Assembly (NCBI GenBank): GCA_015680685.1
Contig: MNCI01027496.1
Coordinates: forward strand, 1,509,679 to 1,573,678
Reading direction: 5' to 3'
Length of the DNA stretch: 64,000 nt
Source of the DNA: Gnetum montanum
Lineage: Eukaryota; Streptophyta; Gnetopsida; Gnetales; Gnetaceae
Below are positions 45,278 through 57,210 of this stretch, piece after piece (position 1 is the first letter of the stretch; each line of letters begins with the position of its first letter). The notes under the pieces were generated by a model. It was given only the letters and a program-made list of their open reading frames with translations, was not told the DNA's origin and made no database searches. Position numbers and translations under genes: made by a program.

Positions 45278-47065
45278 GCCATGTTACCTTGTTCTTGCTC
45301 CAATGAATGCACTATTGTAGGTATAATAGGAAAAAAAGCAGATCTAGTAGTTAACAATTGCAGAAAGGAGATCAGATTGATGTGTTGATTTAATTCTTAG
45401 AAAATCTTTGCATGTTAAGAGGATAGCACAAAGGGGATACAATATGTTAGTAGGGGAGAGAGAGAAAAGAGAAAGAGAGTTGAAATAAACAATAGATCTC
45501 TTGAAAACAAAGTGCTAATAAGCTTTGTCTAAAAAGTTGAAGTACTAGCAAGATGGTTATAAATGTCAACCTTTTTACATCAAGGGACATTCTCTTATAT
45601 ATAAGCTGAAAATACCTTGTTGATCATGTAGGAACAATGGGGTCAGATCCATAGAATCTTCTAAAATGTTATGGATAGGAGAAATGATGTAGGATATAAA
45701 GTTTTGATATTAGATGTAAAAAATGTGATGTAAGACATTAAAAGAAAGAGACAAAATTTGATGTCAAATGTTGAAAGCAAGTTTGACATGAGACGTTAAA
45801 AGATTTGATGTGGAACATCAAAACTAATTTAATGTGGAATGTCAAAATTTGGTGAAAAGGTGGTGTCAGACATTGAAGATGAAATTGATGATGGACATTG
45901 AAAATCAGATGTATGAAGTTGAAAATAAATCAAATGCTAAATGTCAAAGCTGTAGATGAAAAGTGACATTGAACATCAAGAGTTTGATGCATGACAATGA
46001 AAATCATTTTGAAGATTTGATGTTAAATGTTGAAGATGAAGTTGACATGGGACATCAAAAAGATGGTGTGATGTCAAAACTAAATTTTAACACTACACAT
46101 CAAAGATGAAGTAGAACTAGAATTGATGTTAAAGCTAATGTTAAATGTTGAAACTAAGAATGAAGTATAAATGACATGATCAATGATGCAAAATGTCATT
46201 TTTGATAAGCTAAAGATGGAGGACTAGAAATACTACTACAAATAACATGATATGTCACATCTAAGCTGCTAAAAATAACTTCAAATGCTAAAAATGTTGT
46301 AAAGTATAATCACGTCTCTAACTCAAACTAAAAAGGCCAAAGTGGATACAACAATGCTCACTCTTGATGGATAAAACTGGAAAGTTGAAGAAGAATCGAT
46401 CAAGAAAAAACATAAGCAGGTAAATACCTACAAGAGGATTTAATAAAACAAGAAAAATAGTGAAGAAAATTTGGGATATCATTGATATAGATATGGTGAA
46501 GTGCGATGCCATAGAAGTGGGACATGGCTAGATCCTAGGAAGTACACAAAAATATTAATAAAGCACTCCCTTACACTCAATTTTTCTCAATCACATACTC
46601 ATTTGTCCTTACCAATTAAGAGTATAAAAAGAGAAAAGGATAGAGAAAAAAAGAAAGCTTGTGGAAAGTAAAAAGAAAAAGTAATAAAAATAGGGAAGCA
46701 TGTTAGGGACATTACTAATACACCAATGGTAGGGTGTTGTGTCATAGAAATGGGGCATGGCTAAATCCCTAGATCTGACCTCTCCCTTACCTCACTCATA
46801 GAAAAATTTTACATTCCTTATGTTACTCTACACTCAATACTCCCTCATTGCATTAGGGAAGAGATAGTCATTTAACCTTACTAATGCTGAATATAGAGAG
46901 GAATGGAAATAGATCAGGAGAAGGGATAAGAGGAAGAAGAGAAAATATAGTATAGGAAGAGTAAAGATGATAGCATATGAAAGGAGAGAGTGAAAAAGTA
47001 GTGAGAGAAAAGAGGATATTTTCCATACATTTTTCATGAAAATAAGGCTATCATACAGAAATAGG
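45278..47065. other. AT-rich segment with degenerate GATGT/ACATC repeats, probably T2 3' region
   Basis: No gene is seen. 45,690-46,170 holds some fifteen loose copies of TTTGATGTGGAACATCAAAA-like units, each with a TTTGATG/CATCAAA dyad. Similar units recur at 58,180-58,520 between the T2 pol and antisense gene. A palindromic CTTATATATAAG lies at 45,594-45,605. With element A and element B removed, this joins 53,425, where T2 integrase starts, so it is most easily explained as the T2 3' UTR or LTR. Confidence 0.45.
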
Positions 47066-47862
47066 TGATGAGCTACGATATCGCATACGTGATATCACAT
47101 CCACCATGCGATATCACATTTGTCATATCGCGTCTTGTCTCATCTTCTATAAATAAGAAGCAGCGCCCTTGGTTCCATGAGTTAGATTTAGATCCTTAGC
47201 CAAATTCTTGCAGTTTAGTCATTCTAGAGTTAGAAATATTTCTATGTGCCCGCAGTAGGAGTCATAGAGTGAACGAATCTTTATTTGAAAAATTTGTACT
47301 TGACCACAATTTTGTGTATGGAAATAAAGAAGAACTTTATGATAAACCTTGTAGATTAAGCTAATTAGTAATTAATTATTATATAATGCTTTCCTAGCTA
47401 ATTAATATCTCTCTCAACCTTCAATCCCTTAGTTAAATACACTCAGTATGACTACTTTGAGCATGCATGTAGTGCTTGGTAACCTAGTAACGATTAGTGT
47501 TTGGTAATCCCAGCAGTGTTGCACTGGTTCAGGATGTGTATGAAAAGTGGAATGGATACTGGTGTTAGGAACATTTAGAAATTAGTTAATGAATAGTTAA
47601 TATAAGTTAGCCACTTAGTTCTCTCTCCCTCTCCTTTATTAGCATAAGACATAAAAAAAATAAAAGCTATAAAAATCATATACCTCAAGCTTACTTAACC
47701 ATACAATTGTGACAATACAAGTAAGTTTGGGAAGACAACGATTGATTAACCCTGAGTGTTCTATTAAGGTGCGTAAGAACTTAGTCCTTGGAGTTTTATC
47801 AGATCATGTGTGAAATGCTCGTATTTGTATGGTTGAGTGTAGGGGTACCTCGCCACTCATCA
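47066..47862 (+). repeat. Element B 5' LTR
   Basis: 797 bp with TATAAATA at 47,148-47,155. The first 70 bp contain repeated GATATCGC/GATATCAC words. Compared with the 3' LTR palindrome, two CpG sites have become CpA and TpG. Confidence 0.93.
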
Positions 47863-47889
47863 TTGGTGTCGTTGTCAAGGACTTAGTTG

Positions 47890-49440
47890 TTTGTACATAA
47901 GGAAACCAATCGTGAGGATAAGGGAAAACGAAGTGAAAGGCATCGACGAGACAGTTGAGAACAAGGACGAGGGAACTCTAAGGAATCAAGGCATAGAAGA
48001 AGAGAGAGTAGGGAACCGCGTAGACACCATAGATTCTATGAATGAGATGATCACGAAGAACCCCTACTCACAACTAGAAGCATGCTAGATATAACGGAGG
48101 CTGTAAGAGTTCCAACAAGGCACCAAAAGGATAGTAGGATCAAGAGGTTAGACATGAACAACATCCCATGATTTGAAGGGGGATACAACGCTAATCCTTA
48201 AAATCATTTACAAGCATTCCATGATGCATTTGCCTTGCAAAACATAGAAAAAGAATGGCAAAAACTAAAGTTGTTCCCAAGCACACTAGTGAAATAAGTT
48301 GAAAGCTGGTAATGGTCCTTAGAATTAGCATCCATTTGGAGGTGGAGTACAATGTTAGAACTATTCAATGATAAGTATCAAATGTACTCCTGAGTGTGTA
48401 ACCTGCAGAAGCAAATCCAAGGATAGAAGCAAGGAAATCATGAACCCTTGGATGCTGCCATGGGCTACTATTACGCACTATTACATCATTTCCTTGGCCA
48501 TGGTTATTTGCAGCAGGATCAACTACACCATCTTGTGGATGGACTTAGGCATGAAACAAGAAGAACCCTTGGGACATATGCCCAAGGAAGGTTATAAGAG
48601 CTTAGGTCTCATCAAATTCATAGATTGCTAAAGCAAGTAGCCAAAGAAGAAGGTGAGCTATGGAAGAGAGAAAGTGTAGAAGAATACAAACGAGATCCTT
48701 CCCTCCAAAAAAGGGGAGTAAGATTTTGTGAGGAGGAAGAAGAGTCACCACTCGAAGAGATGGTGAATAGGAAAACTTTGCCTCTACAAAAGTTAACAAC
48801 AGAAGTATCGGCAAAGGAAGACCAAATGTGGGACTCCATGGATAGTAGGTTTGAAACTATTTTTAAAATTGTAGAGGAGTCTAGGGAGTGAGGTAGTGAT
48901 TGTAAAAAAAGGAAATAGAGAGAAGTAGAAAATGCATGTAACAAGGGTAAGGGAAAAATGGCCATCACAGAAGAGGTTGTGGATTTAGACATGGACAATG
49001 ATGGTGGATGTGAGATATGCCAATACGACCATCCTAAGGGATGTTGCCTAATGATCTCACATCTACAAGAGTCTGGGGTGTATGCACTCAATCCATGACT
49101 AAATAAATGGCAAGCACCTTGATAGTTACCTTATGCCGAAGGTAACCCAAGGAAATTCCATCAACCTTCAACATATTATCCAAGTGGAAGTCCACCACAA
49201 CCTGTTGAGCAACATCAATAGTGGAAATACCCATAGTCATGGGGGATGCCACCACCAAGGCAACAATACCCCTAACCTGACCCATATGGCTACTATGTGT
49301 AGCATCCAATCTCTTCACGTGACTTTGTTAGTCACGTTACACCACAACATCACTACCAAGCCCATGAGTATTATTGAACTCTTTCTCTTAAGGAAGATAA
49401 CCCACAAATATACCATCCTTGAAATCAATTCACAGCTCTC
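47890..49440 (+). pseudogene. gag: Element B gag
   Basis: Frame-broken gag. The N-terminal charged part (RIRENEVKGIDETVENKDEG) leads to capsid-like pieces (QIQG, ALLHHFLGHGYLQQDQL near 48,480-48,530). An acidic segment (RFCEEEEESPLEEMVNRKTL) is followed by the knuckle CEICQYDHPKGCC at 49,009-49,047 (CX2CX3HX4C) and a Tyr/Pro/Gln tail. Several frameshifts and stops are present, in contrast to the frame-clean gag of element A. Confidence 0.8.
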
Positions 49441-50249
49441 ACACCAATAGCTCCATTACACTTGCTCCAGTAATGCAAAGGGAACTCACTACTCAACCAC
49501 AGGAATGCAATGCCACAAGGGTTGTGAATCCTCAATCCATTGTTAGTTCTAACAATCGTATGAAGAAAAGACCTTTCTTCAGAACCAATAGTCCAACCAA
49601 ACCCTTACAACCACAAGCAGTTGAACCTCTAAACGCCTCCCCATCAAATAAGGCTTTAGAGCTCCCTTTGAACCAAACACCAAGCCCAACACATACGGTT
49701 ATATTAACACATGTCATTACTGATTGGATCAAGGTTGGCCACCTTCCTAGGAAATTATTTCAGCCTAGAAGCCCTCTAATCTATCTCCAAATCACTGGGA
49801 ATGAGCCATGAAAAGCTCTTCTGGACTCAGGTTCTGGAGTCAACTTAATATCACCAGAAATGTACAAAGCTTAGAACCTACCTCCATTAAGGAAGAGCAA
49901 TATTTGCCTTGAGATAGCCGACCAGTCCATCACTCTTCCCTTGGGACTGGTGGAGGACATTTTCACCACTGTGTGTGGGTGATCGTACCCAACTGATTTC
50001 CTAGTGATACAAGTGAATAATGGTAAAGGGGAGTTCCCAATAATAATGGAAAAGATATGGCTAAGTACTATAGATGCATGCCTAGGAATCTGTGATATTT
50101 CCCTGGAAATATCTAAGAAGAACACTTTTGGAAAGATTGAGAAGAAGAAGGATCCATGCATCACATACAGTGATACAGGGTGCAATTGTGTGCAGAGATC
50201 ATGGGTTGTGCAAAGTTTAGCATTGCCTGCATGCAATCGGTGTGCATAA
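49441..50249 (+). pseudogene. PR: Element B aspartic protease
   Basis: The protease region reads MKKRPFFRTNSPTKPLQPQA, HVITDWIKVGHLPRKLFQPR, LLDSGSGVNLISPEMYKA (intact D-S-G-S), QSITLPLGLVEDIFTTVCG, DFLVIQVNNGKGEFPIIMEK and WLSTIDACLGI. TGA (49,809) and TAG (49,873) interrupt it. This is the only Athila protease here that keeps the canonical active site. Confidence 0.85.
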
Positions 50250-52631
50250 GACATTAATATACAAAAGTGCCTATATGCAGTAGCCACATGATAAGAAGAC
50301 ACCCAATGGTTAATAGCTGATCAAGAGAGCAACTCACTAATGTGCATGGGACTAACTAGGGGAATAACTTGCACTTACATTGAAAGCATAGACGCACTAG
50401 AGTAAGTCCAGTACCAACTTCCAAGCCTTCACCTTGAAAACATCAACGGGGGAAGTTGGAAATTCCTAAAAAATTCAAACAAGAGCCTTGATAAGAGATT
50501 ATTAGTCAATGTGCAATAGACCAAACCTTTCCATGAATTTAGAATGGTCAATGCACACAATACCTCTGAGAAGGGACGACCTTGCTCACTATTTCAGATC
50601 TCCTCCTTCCTACTCAGTCATGGGGGAGATAGCCACCTCTGCTAACCATTTGAGGCCCTCAGTTCCTTTGTAAGTTTTTTTTTACACATTTTTGTTTTAC
50701 AAATTTCTTTAACTTTTCTTTTTTTTTTGTTTTTCAACATTGTTTGTACTTTTTCAATTCTTTGTGTGACTGTTTGTTTTGTTTGTTTTTGTTTTTTGTT
50801 TTTGGTATTTTATTCTTTGTTCTTATTTTTGTCCTTATTTGTTGTTTTTGTTTTGTTAGATTCATCACCTAATAAGTGCTCCTGATGGTGGTATGAACTG
50901 TATTCTATTGATTGCTAATGTTTGGTTTTTACCTTTAAGTTATAATGTTGACACTAAGGTATGGTTCTTTTGATATAATAGGCAATGAGTCCACATCATT
51001 CGTGCATCCATGAATTTCTATGGTCTCTCTTGGCTTGGAATTGTACAGTCCCTTTGTTTAATAATAAAACTATTAACAAATTGGTGACTAAGCATCTCTC
51101 AAACTAAGAAAGGACTCAAGGACTAAAAAGGGTGTGACTTTAAAGGGATTTGATGCATTTGTGCTAGCTATTCTCTTGGGTGCTTGGATGTTTTCTTCTT
51201 GTATTTTCCTTACCATTCTGACATTGCTCCATTTTCAGGAAGCTGAGCTAATAAAAACAAGTCTTTGCATGGTATGGTTCTCATAGCAAAAAAAAAAAAA
51301 AAGAAAAAAGAAAAAGAAAAAGAAAGAAGAAAACACACACACACACAAAACAGCGAGAATTCAAAGCACACCCTTTAGAAAAAATAATCATCTAGGCTAC
51401 AAGAACTGGTTATGGAACTAAAAAAACATGTTCCCTCTAACTAAGGTCCTTTCTCTCTTCCTACTTTTTCCTTTCTCATTTTCTCGGAATGGTGGTGGCT
51501 CTTTGGCGAGAGCATTCTTGTTACTTCAAGTGGATGGATTGGCCAAATGTATTAATGCAAAGTACTGGATGTGGATTGTTTGAGGCTTGATTTGGAATGA
51601 GATCTACTTAATCACATTAACCATAAATACACAAGGGGTTGTACACCACCTTGTTCTTGGGACTCTATTCCTTTCTCTTCTTCCCATCATTCTTTCTCCA
51701 TTTTCCACCTCATTGTTGGCTGTATCAATAGTCTAAATTTTGGTTGATGCATTGTTTTCTCTTTGGTGAATTCTTGGGGTTAAGTCTTTAACTCTTGCTC
51801 CCAAATGACACTTCCAAGGCCTATGGACTCTTTGAATGTGGGTTTGTCAGGGCATAAAGGGCATGAGCCTATTTTGGGGAGGACCCACTGGCATTCCTAT
51901 TTGGTGCATCAGTTAAATTCTTTCCCTTAAACATTTCTGCAATCAACATTTGTTTTGTTCATTCCCATCTTTGACACCCATTTTATTGGCATTTCTGTTG
52001 TTTCTTTTTCTCCATCCTTCTTATTCCTTATCATTTTCCATTCTATCGCTACCAGAGGATCGCTTTTAGTCATGGGGGCCATGGTCCAACTTTTTCAATT
52101 TTTCCTAACCCCTACACCTTAGGTAGTCACCAGTGTTATATCTCTAGAATTTGTATTAGCCATATCACAACTTAGCCAATGGACATTACATCGAGGCAAG
52201 GTATCAACTGTATTGTGATTTACTTATCCTTTCTCATATGTGACTGTGTTGTGTGTGCAGATGGCAATCATACAGTAATAGACTGGATCTGGAGAAAACA
52301 CTCAGGATGGACTGGTGCTGGAACGGTTGTGCAAGGAATAAGATTCATGGTGTGGTTATGGATGAACAATGGAAGGTGCAATATTGGCATCAGTAGCAAC
52401 ATGTCTTCTCCTTTTCTCTCTTCTCTCTCAGCTGTTAAATAAGGCTAGATGTCAATTGTGTATAGTATTCACTTTTGTGGTCATGAATACTAATGTTGTC
52501 ATGTATTGTAATGTTGATCCGTTCACATGTCACCCCATTCACCAATAGTTGTCATTCAAGTTAATAATCTCATACCTTCCCAATATTTTGTAAGGAATTC
52601 GAGGATGAGTTTTCATTCAATCATGGGGTTA
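50250..52631 (+). other. Element B 3' non-coding region, pol-deletion junction and PPT
   Basis: 50,380-50,510 still encodes the protease-RT linker (SLHLENINGG...). At about 50,560-50,590 sequence homologous to M2 33,390 begins, marking the deletion that removed pol. Beyond it are T/G-rich runs (50,680-50,870), an A-rich plus (AC)n stretch at 51,287-51,345, and the usual Athila 3' tail. No env-like gene is visible. Confidence 0.7.
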
Positions 52632-53424
52632 TGATGAGCTATGATATCGCGTACGCGATATCACATCTGCCACGCGATATCGCATCCTGCCTCATCTTCT
52701 ATAAATAAGAGGTGATGATCTTGGTTCCAGGAGTTAGATTTAGACCCTTAGCCAAATTCTTGCAGTTTAGTCATTCCAAAGTTAGAATTATTTTTGTGTG
52801 CCCGCAGTAGGAGTCATAGAGTGAACGGATCTTTATTCGAAGAATTTGTACCTGAGCACAATTTTGTGTACGACAATAAAGATGAACTTTATGATAAACC
52901 TTGCAACATAAATATTAAGCTTATTAGTAATTAGTTATTGTTTAATGCTTTCCTAGCTACTTAATATCTCTCTCAACCTTCAACCCCCTTAGTTAAATAC
53001 ACTTAGTATGACCGCTTTAAGCATGTGTGTAGCGCTTGGTAATTGAGTAACAATTAGCATTTGGTAATCCCAGCAGCGTTGCACTGATTTAGGATGTGTA
53101 TGGAAAGTGGGAATAGATACTGGTGTTAGGAACATTTAGAAACTAGTTAATGAATAGTTAATATGAGTTAGCCACTTAGTTCTCTCTCCCTCTCCTTTAT
53201 TAGCATAAGACATAAAAAAATATAAAAGCTATAAAAATCATATACCTCAAGCTTACTTAACCATACAACTGTGACAATACAAGTAAGTTTGGGAAGACAA
53301 CGATTGATTAACCATGAGTGTTCCATTAAGGCACGTAAGCACTTAGTCCTTGGAGTTCAACCAAATCATGCGTGAAATGCTCGTATTCGTATGGTTGAGT
53401 GTAGGGGTACCTCACCACTCATCA
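52632..53424 (+). repeat. Element B 3' LTR
   Basis: 793 bp. It contains a perfect 22-bp palindrome at 52,642-52,663 (core GATATCGCGTACGCGATATC). TATAAATA lies at 52,700-52,707. It is followed by ATAGG. Confidence 0.93.
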
Positions 53425-53853
53425 ATAGGGAATGTCTAAATCTTACACACTGAATGGTTGAAAAGGATGCCATGTATATGATGAAGTAACTCCTTCCTAT
53501 CCCACTAAATAATATGCTCATTCACATCCTCACATGAGGCAATGAGATATTTTGTCACTCAAAAATCTCATTGGTTATGCAGCGGACATAGAGTAGACTA
53601 GGATAGATAGCATAGGGAAATAGAAAGAAATTTTTTTAAAGAAATAGCAGAAAATAAGATAGAGAGGGGGAGTACAACAAAAGAAAATACAAGAAAAATA
53701 GAGTTTAGAACAAACGTATTATCCAGACGTAGTAAAGAGTAAATTGCTGTTGGAAGAATACTTATTTAGTCTTGAATAGCTAGCAAGTTTATTGCAATAG
53801 TACAACTTCAAGTAATAACACTTAAGAAAGCTCTTGTTGATAGGAATTGGAAA
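53425..53853. other. T2 3' flank of integrase
   Basis: AT-rich, no gene. It contains a purine-rich stretch (GATAGAGAGGGGGAGTA, about 53,660-53,676) that could be a polypurine tract only if the element ran on the plus strand, so it is not assigned. Confidence 0.35.
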
Positions 53854-56800
53854 CTAATGCCCTTCTAGGTTAGATAAGATATAGGCATCATTATGTAGAG
53901 ATTGAATCACTAGGAAAGGACCTTGATAGCTGGAAGAGAACTTTGTATCTCTAAAGTTCAAAAAATGGTGTAGTACCAGATAACCTTCATGGGTCTCTAT
54001 GACTTGAATATGTTTGGAGTGATGATGTTGAATATTTTCTTGATATTCATGTAGATGATGAAGAGAATCTTGCCAATGTTCTTTAAAAATACTCAACTTG
54101 ACACATCACATACTCTTGTTATCCTAATATTGAGCTTAATTAGTAAAATTGCCTCAAAACCATAGATTAAAAAGTATGGAGTATGACCAGTAGCTGTATT
54201 AAAAGTAGTATAATAAATCCAAAGGGCATGAGATAACTTCAAGTGCCAGTTACATTGGGTTTTGTCAACTATATTACAGAAAAAATGTATGAGAGCCTTA
54301 TTAGTAGGCTTAGCTTGCCCATTAGAATAAGGGTAATAATGTGATGAAAAGGAATGGATGATGTGGTACATAAAGTAAAAACTAACTACCTCCTTACTTT
54401 TGAATTGAGGTTTGTTATCGGTTACAATTTGGAGAGGTATCCAAAGGCAAGCTATGATGTGATTAAGGATGAAGTGATAAATAACATGGGATTTAGTGGA
54501 GTCTAAAGGGATGAATTCTACTCACTTAGTAAATTATTTTTTAGTTAGTATAAATTGATGCCTAGTAGACAAAGAATGATTTATGACACCAATTAGATCT
54601 AAATCCAATTTTTGAAAGGGTCATGTGATTTGAGACATGTTGAGCTCTTATGAAGGAACAATAATAAGAGAACTATGCCTTTGGAAAGTATCACATGTTT
54701 TCATAGATGATAAGAATATGTCACTAAGGCTAGTTACAAATAACTTAAGAAAATTATGTGAGAAGCTAGGAAGTGTGAATTTGAGTGTCCACGACAAACT
54801 CTTAAGTGAACTTGATCAAGGACTGTCTTGGACTCTGCAGGATGAAGACAATATAGAAGAACTTACATAGAAGAAACTTGACAAAGGATATTGAGATTCA
54901 CTAGTCAGAAATGTTGACTACGTTTTCACAAGGCATCCTTTTGAACAAGGGTAAGATGACTAGAAGTTTCCCTAGTTGTAAGGTAGTGAAAAAGATCAAC
55001 ATATTGCTAATTACTTCATTTGTATTAATAGTGTTTATCAATGTGTGGGAAGGTTGTGTCATAGGTATCAATCAAATAGACTAGAGGAGTTGATCTTGCA
55101 TAGTAGCAAGATCATTGTGAATGATTAGAGTTACTAGTGGATGAGCTAGCATGTTCTTAGAACAAGGGATATGACTCAAATATGAGCAAAGAAGGAAAAA
55201 ATAAGTTACTCAATCATTTGAAGGTAAGGAAGCAAGTGGGGAGCCTTGCAATCATAGTCATCATTAACTTGATTTATGATGAGTGATGAGTCACCTAAAT
55301 AGTAATAGTTTTGAGTAGATTTTGCAAAGCTAGTAAGAGACCTCTTATGAGGGCCTCATATTTAGCAACATTATTAGTATAAGAAAATCAAGTTTGTAAG
55401 CCTGATAAGAAATTTTTTATTTAAGAGGATAAGAAGACAAGTTGCACTAGATTTGAGGGATGTGTGTGCCCCATCGAAATAAAGGACAACATTTAAGTCT
55501 TCTATATCAACTTGTAAACTATGTACAACATTGGTTATTTTAGAAGAAAAAATAAGATTAGCTATAGTTTAACATTTGACAAAGTGTCAAGACAAGAAAG
55601 AAAGATCAAAATCTATAAGAAAAATCTTTCATTTAGCTAAGTGATGATTATCAAAAGGATTATTACCCATAACTTTAAGAATGTTATCTTTGCAAATGAA
55701 AAATATCTTAGCTTTTAAAAGATAATGTCTCTACTTTGTAAAAGAAAAGATAAAACTTAAGCAAGATTTTTTAATATTATAATATCTAACCTCACAATCT
55801 GAAAAGAGGTGAGATAGGTAGTATGTAGGAAGATCAACTTTATCTTCTCATCATCAAGAAAACATAGTATAGATGAAATGATTAGACTTAGAAAGATAAA
55901 TATAAAAAGTTGATTGAATTAGGGGGGATGAAGAATAGAAAGAGTAGTTAAGGCTTCTTTGATAGAATTAAAGGCCTTTTGTAACTTCTCATCCTAGATG
56001 AAAGAAGTGGATTTATGAAGCAAATGAGTTAAAAGATGAAGACAATAAGTTAGGTTGAAAATGAAATGATGGATTGATTGAAGATGACCTTGAAGAACAC
56101 ACATACCTTGAATGTCCTTAGGAGGTGAGAAATCTAATATTGCTTTGACTTTATTAGGATTAACAGCGATGTCATCTTAAGAGACAAGGTAATCCAACAT
56201 CTTACTTGTGAGGAGTTAAAAAATGCACTTCTTGGGATTAAGATGTAGGTTAAACTTATCATAAGAAGCTAGAACTTTATCTAAGTTAGAAACATGATTA
56301 GTCGCTAAGATAGACTTGATGGTTAATTCATCAATGTGTTCATTAACTATATCAAACATCATATGATTAAAGATGAAAGTTATGTCTCATTAATTGTTAG
56401 CTCTAGCATTTTTGAGACTAATGAACATTTTGGTGTAACAAAATATTCCCCAAAGAGTAATAAATGTGGTATAGTGTTGGTGCTCTAAATTTAGCTAGAT
56501 GTGATTATAACTAGAAAAATCATTCATAAAGGATAAATGAGCATGACTAGCTATAGAATAAATTAATTGATCTATATTAGGCAACGGGAAATCATCCTTA
56601 AGAGTAACCTTATTAAGGTCTATAAAGTTAATATAGATGTGTATACCACCATTCTTCTTGGGAACTACTACCATGTTAGAAATCTAGTTGGAATAGTTGA
56701 TAAGATGAATGAATCCAATGTTAAAGATTTTGTTATCTCTTCTTTTGTAGCAAGAGCTATAAAAGGATGAATTTTTCTACCTTATATTTGGTAGGTTTAA

Positions 56801-57210
56801 AATTGCCCTTCAGGATGATGTTATGTTGAACAAGCTTTGAGTCAAGACTAGGCATATCACTATATCCTTAAGTGAAAGCAATTGAATCATTCTGCAAGGT
56901 TGTTAGAATAGATTCCCAAAGGTCTAAAGAAAGAATAGCACTAAGGTGAGGGGTCTTTTATTCACATTTACAATTTAGCATAGGAAAATAAATTAGTTGA
57001 TCATTAGTTAAGAGAATTTGTTGATCCAAGAAAGAGAGATTGGATTGAGGTATAAGCTCATCTTCAATAATATGTAAAGAGAATATGAGAGAAATTGAGT
57101 TTGATGCTAAGTTAAGAAAGGAGAGATTTAGAGTTCTACGTACCTGACTTGTAGAATTACTCAAGATCAAAGATTGAATGAGAGAGTATGGGTAGGCAAC
57201 CATGTTTACC
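53854..57210 (-). pseudogene. pol: T2 reverse transcriptase, RNase H and integrase
   Basis: From 57,210 downward on the minus strand: NLASNSISLIFSLHIIEDEL, YSDMPSLDSKLVQHNIILKG (as in G1), MVVVPKKNGGIHIYINFIDL, DDFPLPNIDQLI, then the catalytic box degraded to EHIDELTIKS near 56,340 (YVDD in G1). Integrase reads LDLDLIGVINHSLSTRHQ, VTDNKPQFKS and YSNGQAKPTNKALIHF near 54,310, where the catalytic Glu has become Lys. It ends with GHTPYFLIYGFEAILLIKLN and YILSNLEGH. Many stops; clearly inactive. The order matches G1. Confidence 0.82.

Larger units (their letters stand above)
47066..53424 (+). mobile_element. Element B: gag-protease-only Athila-like element with perfect TSD
   Basis: LTRs at 47,066-47,862 and 52,632-53,424 start TGATGAGCTA and end CCACTCATCA. 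Flanks are ATAGG on both sides (47,061-47,065 and 53,425-53,429). PBS TGGTGTCGTTGTCAAGGA lies at 47,864-47,881, and the PPT CAATCATGGGGTTA ends at 52,631. Gag and protease are present. Near 50,560 the sequence jumps from the protease-RT linker straight to the region that follows integrase in M2, so RT, RNase H and integrase have been deleted. Non-autonomous. Confidence 0.93.

Noticed and set aside
53660-53676. Polypurine tract of T2
   Set aside because: It is on the wrong strand for an element running on the minus strand and is not adjacent to a recognisable LTR end.
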